A DNA stretch of 64,000 nt, taken from positions 16,982,501 through 17,046,500 of the forward strand of contig NC_092672.1 in assembly GCF_964355755.1 (NCBI RefSeq). The letters run 5' to 3'. This DNA comes from Antedon mediterranea (Eukaryota > Echinodermata > Crinoidea > Comatulida > Antedonidae). The first letter of the stretch is position 1. Every line of letters starts with the position of its first letter. Shown one piece after another: positions 26,401-41,400 of this stretch. Under the pieces are notes generated by a model. The model saw nothing but the letters and a program-made list of their open reading frames with translations. It had not been told where the DNA came from and searched no databases. The position numbers and the translations under genes were made by a program.

Positions 26401-29400
26401 TCGCTGATCTATCTCTCTCTCGCTGATCTATCTCTCTCTCGCTGATCTATCTCTCTCGCTGACCTATCTCTCTCTCGCTGATCTATCTCTCTCTCGCTGA
26501 TCTATCTCTCTCTCGCTGATCTATCTCTCTCTCGCTGATCTATCTCTCTCGCTGATCTATCTATCTCTCTGTCGCTGATCTATCTCTCTCTCGCTGATCT
26601 ATCTTCCTGTCGCTGATATATCTCTCTCTCGCTGATCTATCTATCTCTCTGTCGCTGATCTATCTCTCTCTCGCTGATCTATCTATCTCTCTGTCGCTGA
26701 TCTATCTCTCTCTCGCTTATCTATCTATATCTCTGTCGCTGATCTATCTCTCTCGCTTATCTATCTATCTCTCTCTCGCTGATCTATCTCTCTCTCGCTG
26801 ATCTCTCTCTCTCTCTCGCTGATCTATCTCTCTGTAGCTGATCTATCTCTCTCTCGCTGATCTATCTCTCTATCGTTGATCTATCTATCTCTCTCTCGCT
26901 GATCTATCTCTCTCTCGCTGATCTATCTATCTCTCTGTCGCTGATCTATCTCTCTCTCGCTGATCTATCTATCTCTCTCTCGCTGATCTATCTATCTCTA
27001 TCTCGCTGATCTATCTCTCTCTCGCTGATCTATCTCTCTCTCGCTGATCTATCTCTCTCTCGCTGATCTATCTCTCTCGCTGACCTATCTCTCTCTCGCT
27101 GATCTAACTCTCTCTCGCTGATCTATCTCTCTCTCTCTCGCTGATCTATCTCTCTCTCTCGCTGATCTATCTCTCTCTCGCTGATCTATCTCTCTCTCGC
27201 TGATCTATCTCTCTCTCGCTGATCTATCTCTCGCTCGCTGATCTATCTATCTCTCTCTCGCTGATCTATCTCTCTGTCGCTGATCTATCTATCTCTCTGT
27301 CGCTGATCTATCTCTCTCTCGCTGATCTATCTATCTCTCTCTCGCTGATCTATCTATCTCTATCTCGCTGATCTATCTCTCTCTCGCTGATCTATCTCTC
27401 TCTCGCTGATCTATCTCTCTCTCGTTGATCAATCTATCTCTCTCTCGCTGATCTATCTCTCTCTCGCTGATCTATCTATCTCTCTCTCGCTGATCTATCT
27501 CTCTCTCGCTGATCTCTCTCTCTCTCGCTGATCTATCTCTCTGTAGCTGATCTATCTCTCTCTCTCTCGCTGATCTATCTCTCTCTCGTTGATCTATCTA
27601 TCTCTCTCTCGCTGATCTATCTCTCTCTCGCTGATCTATCTATCTCTCTGTCGCTGATCTATCTCTCTCTCGCTGATCTATCTATCTCTCTCTCGCTGAT
27701 CTATCTATCTCTATCTCGCTGATCTATCTCTCTCTCGCTGATCTATCTCTCTCTCGCTGATCTATCTCTCTCGCTGACCTATCTCTTTCTCGCTGATCTA
27801 TCTCTCTCTCGCTGATCTATCTCTCTCTCTCGCTGATCTATCTCTCTCTCGCTGATCTATCTCTCTCTCGCTGATCTATCTCTCTCTCGCTGATCTATCT
27901 CTCTCTCGCTGATCTATCTCTCTCGCTGATCTATCTATCTCTCTGTCGCTGATCTATCTCTCTGTCGCTGATCTATCTCTCTCTCGCTGATCTATGTCTC
28001 TGATCTATTTCTCTCTCTCTCTCGCTTATCTATCTATCTCGCTGATCTATCTCTCTCTCGCTGATCTATCTCTCTCTCGCTGATCTATCTCTCTCTCTCG
28101 CTGATCTATCTCTCTCTCGCTGATCTATCTCTCTCGCTGATCTATCTTTCTTTCGCTGATCTATCTCTCTCTCGCTGATCTATCTCTCTGTAGCTGATCT
28201 ATCTCTCTCTCTGTCGCTGATCTATCTCTCTCTCGCTGATCTATCTATCTCTCTGTCGCTGATCCATCTCTCTCTCGCTGATCTATCTATCTCTCTGTCG
28301 CTGATATATCTCTCTCTCGCTGATCTATCTATCTCTCTTTCGCTGATCTATCTCTCTCTCGCTGATCTATCTATCTCTCTCTCGCTGATCTATATCTCTC
28401 TCGCTGATCTATCTCTCTCTCGCTGATCTATCTCTCTCTCTCGCTGATCTATCTCTCTCTCGCTGATCTATCTCTCTCGCTGATCTATCTTTCTTTCGCT
28501 GATCTATCTCTCTCTCGCTGATCTATCTCTCTGTAGCTGATCTATCTCTCTCTCTGTCGCTGATCTATCTCTCTCTCGCTGATCTATCTATCTCTCTGTC
28601 GCTGATCTATCTCTCTCTCGCTGATCTATCTATCTCTCTGTCGCTGATATATCTCTCTCTCGCTGATCTATCTATCTCTCTTTCGCTGATCTATCTCTCT
28701 CTCGCTGATCTATCTATCTCTCTCTCGCTGATCTATATCTCTCTCGCTGATCTATCTATCTCTCTGTCGCTGATCTATCTCTCTCTCGCTGATCTATCTA
28801 TATCTCTGTCGCTGATCTATCTCTCTCTCGCTTATCTATCTATCTCTCTCTCGCTGATCTATCTCTCTCTCGCTGATCTATCTATCTCTCTCTGATCTAT
28901 CTCTCTCGCTGATCTCTCTCTCTCGCTGATCTATCTCTCTCGCTGATCTATCTCTCTCTCGCTGATCTATCTATCTCTCGCTGATCTTTCTCTCTCGCTG
29001 ATCTATCTCTCTCGCTGATCTATCCCTCTCTCGCTGATCTATCTCTCTGTAGCTGATCTATCGCTCTCTCTCGCTGATCTATCTATATCTCTGTCGCTGA
29101 TCTATCTCTCTCTCGCTGATCTATCTATATCTCTCTCACTGATCTATCTCTCTGTCGCTGATCTATCTATCTCTCGGTCGCTGATCTATCTCTCTGTCGC
29201 TGATCTATATCTCTCTCGCTGATCTATCTCTCTCTCGCTAATCTATCTCTCTCTCGCTGATCTATCTCTCTCTCGCTGATCTATCTCTCTCTCGCTGATC
29301 TTTCTCTCTCGCTGATCTATCTCTCTCTCACTGATCTATCTCTCTCTCGCTGATCTATCTCTCTGTAGCTGATCTATCTCTCTCTCTCGCTGATCTATCT

Positions 29401-32400
29401 CTCTCTCGCTGATCTATCTCTCCCTCGCTGATCTATCTATCTCTCTCTCTCGCTGATCTATCTCTCTGTCGCTGATCTATCTATCTCTCTGTCGCTGATC
29501 TATCTCTCTCTCGCTGATCTATCTATCTCTCTCTCTCGCTGATCTATCTCTCTCTCGCTGATCTATCTCTTTCTCGCTGATCTATATCTCTCTCGCTGAT
29601 CTATCTCTCTCTCGCTGATCTATCTCTCTCTCGCTGATCTATCTCTCTCTCTCGCTGATCTATCTCTCTCTCGCTGATCTATCTCTCTCTCGCTGATCTA
29701 TCTCTCTCTCGCTGATCTATCTCTCTCTCGCTGATCTATCTCTCTCTCGCTGATCTATCTCTCTCTCGCTGATCTATCTCTCTCTCTCGCTGATCTATCT
29801 CTATCTATCTCTCTCTCGCTGATCTATCTCTCTCTCGCTGATCTATCAATCTCTCGCTGATCTATCTCTCTCTCTCGCTGATCTATCTCTCTCTTTCGCT
29901 GATCTATCTCTCTCTCGCTGATCTATCTCTCTCTCTCGCTTATCTATCTCTCTCTCGCTGATCTATCTCTCTCTCTCTCGCTGATCTATCTATCTCTCGC
30001 TGATCTATCTATCTCTCTATCGGTGATCTATCTATCTCTCTGTCGCTGATCTATCTATCTCTCTGTCGCTGAACTATCTCTCTCTCTCTCTCTCGCTTAT
30101 CTATCTCTCTCTCTCGCTGAACTATCTCCCTCTCTCTCTCGCTTATCTATCTCTATCTCTCGTTGATCTATCTCTCTCTCTCTCGCTCATCTATCTCTCT
30201 TTCGCTGATCTATCTCTCTCTCGCTGATCTATCTCTCTGTCGCTGATCTATCTCTCTGTCGCTGATCTATCTCTCTGTCGCTGATCTATCTCTCTGTTGC
30301 TGATCTATCTCTCTCTCGCTGATCTATCTCTCTCTCGCTGATCTATCTCTCTCTCGCTGATCTATCTCTCTCTCTCTCTCTCTGAACTATCTCTCTTTCT
30401 CTCGCTGATCTATCTCTATCTATCTCTCTCTCGCCGATCTATCTCTCTCTCGCTGATCTATCTCTCTCGCTGATCTATCTCTCTCTCGCTGATCTATCTC
30501 TCTCTCGCTGATCTATCTCTCTCTCGCTGATCTATCTCTCTCTCGCTGATCTCTCTCTCTCTCTCTCGCTGATCTATCTCTCTCTCTCGCTGATCTATCT
30601 CTCTCTCGCTGATCTATCTCTCTGTCGCTGATCTATCTCTCTCTCGCTGATCTATCTATCTCTCTGTCGCTGATCTATCTCTCTCTCGCTGGTCTATCTC
30701 TCTCTCGCTGATCTATCTCCCTCTCTGTCGCTGATCTATCAATCTCTCTGTCGCTGATCTATCTCTCTCTCTCTCGCTGATCCATCTCTCTCTCTCTCGT
30801 TAATCTATCTCTCTCTCTCGTTGATCTATCTCTCTCTCTCGCTGATCTATCTCTCTCTCGCTGATCTATCTCTCTCTCTCTCGCTGATCTATCTCTCTCT
30901 CTCTCGCTGATCTATCTCTCTGTCGCTGATCTATCCCTCTGTCGCTGATCTATCTCTCTGTCGCTGATCTATCTCTCTCTCGCTGATCTATCTCTCTCTC
31001 GCTGATCTATTTCTCTCTCGCTGATCTATCTCTGTCTCGCTGATCTACCTCTCTCTCTCTCGCTGATCTATCTCTTTCTCGCTGATCTATCTCTCTTTCT
31101 CTGATCTATCTCTCTCTCCCGCTGATCTATCTCTCTCTCGCTGATCTATCTCTCTCGCTGATCTATCTCTCTCTCATTGATCTATCTCTTTCTCGCTGAT
31201 CTATATCTCTCTCGCTGATCTATCTCTCTCTCACTGATCTATCTCTCTCTCGCTGATCTATCTCTCTCTCTCGCTGATCTATCTCTCTGTCGCTGATCTA
31301 TCTCTCTCTCGCTGTTCTATCTCTCTGTCGCTGATCTATCTCTCTCTCTCGCTGATCTATCTCTCTCTCGCTGATCTATCTCTCTCTCACTGGTCTATCT
31401 CTCTCTCGCTGATCTATCTCTCTCTCGCTGATCTATCTCTCTCTCGCTGATCTATCTCTCTCTCGCTGATCTATCTCTCTGTTGCTGATCTATCTCTTTC
31501 TCGCTGATCTATCTCTCTGTCGCTGATCTATCTCTCTCTCGCTGATCTATCTATCTCTCTCTCGCTGATCTATATCTCTCTCGCTGATCTATCTATCTCT
31601 CTGTTGCTGATCTATCTCTCTCTCGCTGATCTATCTATCTCTCTCTCGCTGATCTATCTCTCTCTCGCTGATCTATCTCTCTCTCGCTGATCTATCTCTC
31701 TGTAGCTGATCTATCTCTCTCTCGCTGATCTATCTCTCTCTCGTTGATCTATCTATCTCTCTCTCGCTGATCTATCTCTCTCTCGCCTATCTATCTATCT
31801 CTCTGTCGCTGATCTATCTCTCTCTCGCTGATCTATCTATCTCTCTCTCGCTGATCTATCTATCTCTCTCTCTCACTGATCTATCTCTCTCTCGCTGATC
31901 TATCTCTCTCTCGCTGATCTATCTCTCTCTCGCTGATCTATCTCTCTCGCTGACCTATCTCTCTCTCGCTGATCTATCTCTCTCTCTCGCTGATCTATCT
32001 CTCTCTCGCTGATCTATCTCTCTCTCGCTGATCTATCTCTCTCTCGCTGATCTATCTCTCTCTCGCTGATCTATCTCTCTCTCGCTGATCTATCTCTCTC
32101 GCTGATCTATCTATCTCTCTGTCACTGATCTATCTCTCTGTCGCTGATCTATCTATCTCTCTGTCACTGATATATCTCTCTCTCGCTGATCTATCTATCT
32201 CTCTTTCGCTGATCTATCTCTCTCTCGCTGATCTATCTATCTCTCTCTCGCTGATCTATATCTCTCTCGCTGATCTATCTATCTCTCTGTCGCTGATCTA
32301 TCTCTCTCTCGCTGATCTATCTATATCTCTGTCGCTGATCTATCTCTCTCTCGCTTATCTATCTATCTCTCTCTCGCTGATCTATCTCTCTCTCGCTGAT

Positions 32401-35400
32401 CTATCTATCTCTTTCTGATCTATCTCTCTCGCTGATCTCTCTCTCTCTCTCGCTGATCTATCTCTCTCGCTGATCTATCTCTCTCTCGCTGATCTATCTC
32501 TCTCTCGCTGATCTTTCTCTCTCGCTGATCTATCTCTCTCGCTGATCTATCTCTCTCTCGCTGATCTATCTCTCTGTAGCTGATCTATCGCTCTCTCTCA
32601 CTGATCTATATCTCTGTCGCTGATCTATCTCTCTCTCGCTGATCTATCTATATCTCTCTCGCTGATCTATCTCTCTGTCGCTGATCTATCTATCTCTCTG
32701 TCGCTGATCTATCTCTCTCTCGCTGATCTATATCTCTCTCGCTGATCTATCTCTCTCTCGCTAATCTATCTCTCTCTCGCTGATCTATCTCTCTCTCGCT
32801 GATCTATCTCTCTCTCGCTGATCTTTCTCTCTCGCTGATCTATCTCTCTCTCTCACTGATCTATCTCTCTCTCGCTGATCTATCCCTCTGTAGCTGATCT
32901 ATCTCTCTCTCTCGCTGATCTATCTCTCTCTCGCTGATCTATCTCTCGCTCGCTGATCTATCTATCTCTCTCTCTCGCTGATCTATCTCTCTGTCGCTGA
33001 TCTATCTATCTCTCTGTCGCTGATCCATCACTCTGTCGCTGATCTATCTCTCTCTCGCTGATCTATGTATCTCTCTCTCGCTGATCTATCTATCTCTCTC
33101 TCTCTGATCTATCTCTCTCTCGCTGATCTATCTCTCTCTCGCTGATCTATCTCTCTCTTTGATCTATCTATCTCTCTGTCGCTGATCTATCTCTCTCTCG
33201 CTGATCTATCTCTCTGATCTATCTCTCTCTCTCTCGCTTATCTATCTCTCTCACTGATCTATCTCTCTCTCGCTGATCTATCTCTCTCTCGCTGATCTAT
33301 CTCTCTCTCTCGCTGATCTATCTCTCTCTCGCTGATCTATCTCTCTCTCGCTGATCTATCTCTCTCTCGCTGATCTATCTCTCTCTCGCTGATCTATCTC
33401 TCTCTCTCGCTGATCTATCTCTCTGTAGCTGATCTATCTCTCTCTCTCGCTGATCTATCTCTCTCTCGCTGATCTATCTCTCGCTCGCTGATCTATCTAT
33501 CTCTCTCTCGCTGATCTATCTCTCTGTCGCTGATCTATCTATCTCTCTGTCGCTGATCTATCTCTCTCTCGCTGATCTATCTTTCTCTCTCTCGCTGATG
33601 TATCTCTCTCTCTCGCTGATCTATCTCTCTCTCGCTGATCTATCTCTCTGTCGCTGATCTATCTCTCTCTCGCTGATCTATCTATCTCTCTGTCGCTGAT
33701 CTATCTCTCTCTCGCTGGTCTATCTCTCTCTCGCTGATCTATCTCCCTCTATGTCGCTGATCTATCAATCTCTCTGTCGCTGATCTATCTCTCTCTCTCT
33801 CGCTGATCTATCTCTATCTATCTCTCTCTCGCTGATCTATCTCTCTCTCGCTGATCTATCAATCTCTCGCTGATCTATCTCTCTCTCCCGCTGATCTATC
33901 TCTCTCTTTCGCTGATCTATCTCTCTCTCGCTGATCTATCTCTCTCTCTCGCTTATCTATCTCTCTCTCGCTGATCTATCTCTCTCTCTCTCGCTGATCT
34001 ATCTATCTCTCGCTGATCTATCTATCTCTCTATCGGTGATCTATCTATCTCTCTGTCGCTGATCTATCTATCTCTCTGTCGCTGAACTATCTCTCTCTCT
34101 CTCTCTCTCGCTTATCTATCTCTCTCTCTCGCTGAACTATCTCTCTCTCTCTCTCGCTTATCTATCTCTATCTCTCGTTGATCTATCTCTCTCTCTCTCG
34201 CTCATCTATCTCTCTTTCGCTGATCTATCTCTCTGTCGCTGATCTATCTCTCTGTCGCTGATCTATCTCTCTGTCGCTGATCTATCTCTCTGTCGCTGAT
34301 CTATCTCTCTGTTGCTGATCTATCTCTCTCTCGCTGATCTATCTCTCTCTCGCTGATCTATCTCTCTCTCGCTGATCTATCTCTCTCTCGCTGATCTATC
34401 TCTCTTTCTCTCTCTGAACTATCTCTCTTTCTCTCGCTGATCTATCTCTATCTATCTCTCTCTCGCCGATCTATCTCTCTCTCGCTGATCTATCTTTCTC
34501 GCTGATCTATCTCTCTCTCGCTGATCTATCTCTCTCTCGCTGATCTATCTCTCTCTCGCTGATCTATCTCTCTCTCGCTGATCTCTCTCTCTCTCTCTCT
34601 CGCTGTTCTATCTCTCTCTCTCGCTGATCTATCTCTCTCGCTGATCTATCTCTCTGTCGCTGATCTATCTCTCTGTCGCTGATCTATCTCTCTCTCGCTG
34701 ATCTATCTATCTCTCTGTCGCTGATCTATCTCTCTCTCGCTGGTCTATCTCTCTCTCGCTGATCTATCTCCCTCTCTGTCGCTGATCTATCAATCTCTCT
34801 GTCGCTGATCTATCTCTCTCTCTCGCTGATCCATCTCTCTCTCTCGTTAATCTATCTCTCTCTCTCGTTGATCTATCTCTCTCTCTCGCTGATCTATCTC
34901 TCTCTCGCTGATCTATCTCTCTCTCTCTCTCGCTGATCTATCTCTCTGTCGCTGATCTATCTCTCTCTCGTTGATCTATCCCTCTGTCGCTGATCTATCT
35001 CTCTCTCGCTGATCTATCTCTCTCTCGCTGATCTATCTCTCTCTCGCTGATCTATCGCTGTCTCGCTGATCTACCTCTCTCTCTCTCGCTGATCTATCTC
35101 TTTCTCGCTGATCTATCTCTCTTTCTCTGATCTATCTCTCTCTCACGCTGATCTATCTCTCTCTCGCTGATCTATCTCTCTCGCTGATCTATCTCTCTCT
35201 CATTGATCTATCTCTTTCTCGCTGATCTATATCTCTCTCGCTGATCTATCTCTCTCTCGCTGATCTATCTCTCTCTCTCGCTGATCTATCTCTCTGTCGC
35301 TGATCTATCTCTCTCTCGCTGTTCTATCTCTCTGTCGCTGATCTATCTCTCTCTCTCGCTGATCTATCTCTCTCTCGCTGATCTATCTCTCTCTCACTGG

Positions 35401-38400
35401 TCTATCTCTCTCTCGCTGATCTATCTCTCTCTCGCTGATCTATCTCTCTCTCGCTGATCTATCTCTCTCTCGCTGATCTATCTCTCTGTTGCTGATCTAT
35501 CTCTTTCTCGCTGATCTATCTCTCTGTCGCTGATCTATCTCTCTCTCGCTGATCTATCTATCTTTCTCTCGCTGACCTATATCTCTCTCGCTGATCTATC
35601 TATCTTTCTGTTGCTGATCTATCTCTCTCTCGCTGATCTATCTATCTCTCTCTCGCTGATCTATCTCTCTCTCGCTGATCTATCTCTCTCTCGCTGATCT
35701 ATCTCTCTGTAGCTGATCTATCTCTCTCTCTCGCTGATCTATCTCTCTCTCGTTGATCTATCTATCTCTCTCTCGCTGATCTATCTCTCTCTCGCTGATC
35801 TATCTATCTCTCTGTTGCTGATCTATCTCTCTCTCGCTGATCTATCTATCTCTCTCTCGCTGATCTATCTATCTCTCTCTCTCGCTGATCTATCTCTCTC
35901 TCGCTGATCTATCTCTCTCTCGCTGATCTATCTCTCTCTCGCTGATCTATCTCTCTCGCTGACCTATCTCTCTCTCGCTGATCTATCTCTCTCTCTCGCT
36001 GATCTATCTCTCTCTCGCTGATCTATCTCTCTCTCGCTGATCTATCTCTCTCTCGCTGATCTATCTCTCTCTCGCTGATCTATCTCTCTCTCGCTGATCT
36101 ATCTCTCTCGCTGATCTATCTATCTCTCTGTCGCTGATCTATCTCTCTGTCGCTGATCTATCTATCTCTCTGTCGCTGATATATCTCTCTCTCGCTGATC
36201 TATCTATCTCTCTTTCGCTGATCTATCTCTCTCTCGCTGATCTATCTATCTCTCTCTCGCTGATCTATATCTCTCTCGCTGATCTATCTATCTCTCTTTC
36301 GCTGATCTATCTCTCTCTCGCTGATCTATCTATATCTCTGTCGCTGATCTATCTCTCTCTCGCTTATCTATCTATCTCTCTCTCGCTGATCTATCTCTCT
36401 CTCGCTGATCTATCTATCTCTCTCTGATCTATCTCTCTCGCTGATCTCTCTCTCTCTCGCTGATCTATCTCTCTCGCTGATCTATCTCTCTCTCGCTGAT
36501 CTATCTCTCTCTCGCTGATCTTTCTCTCTCGCTGATCTATCTCTCTCGCTGATCTATCTCTCTCTCGCTGATCTATCTCTCTGTAGCTGATCTATCGCTC
36601 TCTCTCACTGATCTATCTATATCTCTGTCGCTGATCTATCTCTCTCTCGCTGATCTATCTATATCTCTCTCGCTGATCTATCTCTCTGTCGCTGATCTAT
36701 CTATCTCTCTGTCGCTGATCTATCTCTCTCTCGCTGATCTATATCTCTCTCGCTGATCTATCTCTCTCTCGCTAATCTATCTCTCTCTCTTTCGCTGATC
36801 TATCTGTCTCTCGCTGATCTATCTATCTCTCTCTTGCTGATCTATATCTCTCTCGCTGATCTATCTATCTCTCTGTCGCTGATCTATCTCTCTCTCGCTG
36901 ATCTATCTATATCTCTGTCGCTGATCTATCTCTCTCTCGCTTATCTATCTATCTCTCTCTCGCTGATCTATCTATCTCTCGCTGATCTATCTATCTCTCT
37001 CTGATCTATCTCTCTCGCTGATCTCTCTCTCTCTCGCTGATCTATCTCTCTCGCTGATCTATCTCTCTCGCTGATCTATCTCTCTCTCTCGCTGATCTTT
37101 CTCTCTCGCTGATCTATCTCTCTCGCTGATCTATCTCTCTCTCGCTGATCTATCTCTCTGTAGCTGATCTATCGCTCTCTCTCACTGATCTATCTATATC
37201 TCTGTCGCTGATCTATCTCTCTCTCGCTGATCTATCTATATCTCTCTCGCTGATCTATCTCTCTGTCGCTGATCTATCTATCTCTCTGTCGCTGATCTAT
37301 CTCTCTCTCGCTGATCTATATCTCTCTCGCTGATCTATCTCTCTCTCGCTAATCTATCTCTCTCTCGCTGATCTATCTCTCTCTCGCTGATCTATCTCTC
37401 TCTCGCTGATCTTTCTCTCTCGCTGATCTATATCTCTCTCTCTCACTGATCTATCTCTCTCTCGCTGATCTATCCCTCTGTAGCTGATCTATCTCTCTCT
37501 CTCGCTGATCTATCTCTCTCTCGCTGATCTATCTCTCGCTCGCTGATCTATCTATCTCTCTCTCTCGCTGATCTATCTCTCTGTCGCTGATCTATCTATC
37601 TCTCTGTCGCTGATCTATCACTCTGTCGCTGATCTATCTCTCTCTCGCTGATCTATGTATCTCTCTCTCGCTGATCTATCTATCTCTCTCTCTCTGATCT
37701 ATCTCTCTCTCGCTGATCTCTCTCTCTCTCGCTGATCTATCTCTCTCTTTGATCTATCTATCTCTCTGTCGCTGATCTATCTCTCTGTCGCTGATCTATC
37801 TCTCTCTCGCTGATCTATCTCTCTGATCTATCTCTCTCTCTCTCGCTTATCTATCTCTCTCACTGATCTATCTCTCTCTCGCTGATCTATCTCTCTCTCG
37901 CTGATCTATCTCTCTCTCTCGCTGATCTATCTCTCTCGCTGATCTATCTCTCTCTCTCGCTGATCTATCTCTCTCTCGCTGATCTATCTCTCTCTCTCGC
38001 TGATCTATCCCTCTCTCGCTGATCTATCTCTCTCTCTCGCTGATCTATCTCTCTCTCGCTGATCTATCTCTCTCGCTGATCTATCTCTCTATCGCTGATC
38101 TATCTATCTCCCTGTCGCTGATCTATCTCTCTCTCGCTGATCTATCTATCTCTCTCTCGCTGATCTATCTATCTCTCTCTCGCTGATCTATCTATCTCTC
38201 TTACGCTGATCTATATATCTCTCTCTCGCTGATCTATCTCTCTCTCGCTGATCTATCTCTCTCTTGCTGATCTATCTCTTTCTCGCTGATCTATCTCTCT
38301 CTCTCGCTGATCTATCTTTCTCTCGCTGATCTATCTCTCTCTCGCTGATCTATCTCTCTCTCGCTGATCTATCTATCTCTCTCGCTGATCTATCTCTCTC

Positions 38401-41400
38401 TCGCTGATCTATCTCTCTCTCACTGATCTATCTCTCTCTCGCTGATCTATCTCTCTCTCGCTGATCTATCTCTCTCTCGCTGATCTATCTCTCTGTAGCT
38501 GATCTATCTCTCTCTCTCACTGATCTATCTCTCTCTCGCTGATCTATCTCTCTCTCGCTGATCTATCTCTCTCTCTCGCTGATCTATCTCTCTCTCGCTG
38601 ATCTATATCTCTCTCGCTGATCTATCTCTCTCTCTCGCTGATCTATCTCTCTCTCGCTGATCTATCAATCTCTCTCTCGCTGACCTATCTCTCTCTCGCT
38701 GATCTATCTCTCTGTTACTGATCTATCTATCTATCTCTCTGTCGCTGATCTATCTCTCTGTCGCTGATCTATCTCTCTCTAGCTTATCTATGTATCTCTC
38801 TCTCGCTGATCTATCTATCTCTCTCTCTCTGATCTATCTCTCTCTCGCTGATCTATCTCTCTCTCGCTGATCTATCTCTCTGTTGCTGATCTATCTCTTT
38901 CTCGCTGATCTATCTCTCTGTCGCTGATCTATCTCTCTCTCGCTGATCTATCTATCTCTCTCTCGCTGATCTATATCTCTCTCGCTGATCTATCTATCTC
39001 TCTGTTGCTGATCTATCTCTCTCTCGCTGATCTATCTATCTCTCTCTCGCTGATCTATCTCTCTCTCGCTGATCTATCTCTCTCTCGCTGATCTATCTCT
39101 CTGTAGCTGATCTATCTCTCTCTCTCGCTGATCTATCTCTCTCTCGTTGATCTATCTATCTCTCTCTCGCTGATCTATCTCTCTCTCGCTGATCTATCTA
39201 TCTCTCTGTTGCTGATCTATCTCTCTCTCGCTGATCTATCTATCTCTCTCTCGCTGATCTATCTATCTCTCTCTCTCGCTGATCTATCTCTCTCTCGCTG
39301 ATCTATCTCTCTCTCGCTGATCTATCTCTCTCTCGTTGATCTATCTATCTCTCTCTCACTGATCTATCTCTCTCTCGCTGATCTATCTATCTCTCTGTTG
39401 CTGATCTATCTCTCTCTCGCTGATCTATCTATCTCTCTCTCGCTGATCTATCTATCTCTCTCTCTCGCTGATCTATCTCTCTCTCGCTGATCTATCTCTC
39501 TCTCGCTGATCTATCTCTCTCTCGCTGATCTATCTCTCTCGCTGACCTATCTCTCTCTCGCTGATCTATCTCTCTCTCTCGCTGATATATCTCTCTCTCG
39601 CTGATCTATCTCTCTCTCGCTGATCTATCTCTCTCTCGCTGATCTATCTCTCTCTCGCTGATCTATCTCTCTCTCGCTGATCTATCTCTCTCGCTGATCT
39701 ATCTATCTCTCTGTCGCTGATCTATCTCTCTGTCGCTGATCTATCTATCTCTCTGTCGCTGATATATCTCTCTCTCGCTGATCTATCTATCTCTCTTTCG
39801 CTGATCTATCTCTCTCTCGCTGATCTATCTATCTCTCTCTCGCTGATCTATATCTCCCTCGCTGATCTATCTATCTCTCTTTCGCTGATCTATCTCTCTC
39901 TCGCTGATCTATCTATATCTCTGTCGCTGATCTATCTCTCTCTCGCTTATCTATCTATCTCTCTCTCGCTGATCTATCTCTCTCTCGCTGATCTATCTAT
40001 CTCTCTCTGATCTATCTCTCTCGCTGATCTCTCTCTCTCTCGCTGATCTATCTCTCTCGCTGATCTATCTCTCTCTCGCTGATCTATCTCTCTCTCGCTG
40101 ATCTTTCTCTCTCGCTGATCTATCTCTCTCGCTGATCTATCTCTCTCTCGCTGATCTATCTCTCTGTAGCTGATCTATCGCTCTCTCTCACTGATCTATC
40201 TATATCTCTGTCGCTGATCTATCTCTCTCTCGCTGATCTATCTATATCTCTCTCGCTGATCTATCTCTCTGTCGCTGATCTATCTATCTCTCTGTCGCTG
40301 ATCTATCTCTCTCTCGCTGATCTATATCTCTCTCGCTGATCTATCTCTCTCTCGCTAATCTATCTCTCTCTCTTTCGCTGATCTATCTCTCTCTCGCTGA
40401 TCTATCTATCTCTCTCTTGCTGATCTATATCTCTCTCGCTGATCTATCTATCTCTCTGTCGCTGATCTATCTCTCTCTCGCTGATCTATCTATATCTCTG
40501 TCGCTGATCTATCTCTCTCTCGCTTATCTATCTATCTCTCTCTCGCTGATCTATCTCTCTCTCGCTGATCTATCTATCTCTCTCTGATCTATCTCTCTCG
40601 CTGATCTCTCTCTCTCTCGCTGATCTATCTCTCTCGCTGATCTATCTCTCTCGCTGATCTATCTCTCTCTCTCGCTGATCTTTCTCTCTCGCTGATCTAT
40701 CTCTCTCGCTGATCTATCTCTCTCTCGCTGATCTATCTCTCTGTAGCTGATCTATCGCTCTCTCTCACTGATCTATCTATATCTCTGTCGCTGATCTATC
40801 TCTCTCTCGCTGATCTATCTATATCTCTCTCGCTGATCTATCTCTCTGTCGCTGATCTATCTATCTCTCTGTCGCTGATCTATCTCTCTCTCGCTGATCT
40901 ATATCTCTCTCGCTGATCTATCTCTCTCTCGCTAATCTATCTCTCTCTCGCTGATCTATCTCTCTCTCGCTGATCTATCTCTCTCTCGCTGATCTTTCTC
41001 TCTCGCTGATCTATATCTCTCTCTCTCACTGATCTATCTCTCTCTCGCTGATCTATCCCTCTGTAGCTGATCTATCTCTCTCTCTCGCTGATCTATCTCT
41101 CTCTCGCTGATCTATCTCTCGCTCGCTGATCTATCTATCTCTCTCTCTCGCTGATCTATCTCTCTGTCGCTGATCTATCTATCTCTCTGTCGCTGATCTA
41201 TCACTCTGTCGCTGATCTATCTCTCTCTCGCTGATCTATGTATCTCTCTCTCGCTGATCTATCTATCTCTCTCTCTCTGATCTATCTCTCTCTCGCTGAT
41301 CTCTCTCTCTCTCGCTGATCTATCTCTCTCTTTGATCTATCTATCTCTCTGTCGCTGATCTATCTCTCTGTCGCTGATCTATCTCTCTCTCGCTGATCTA

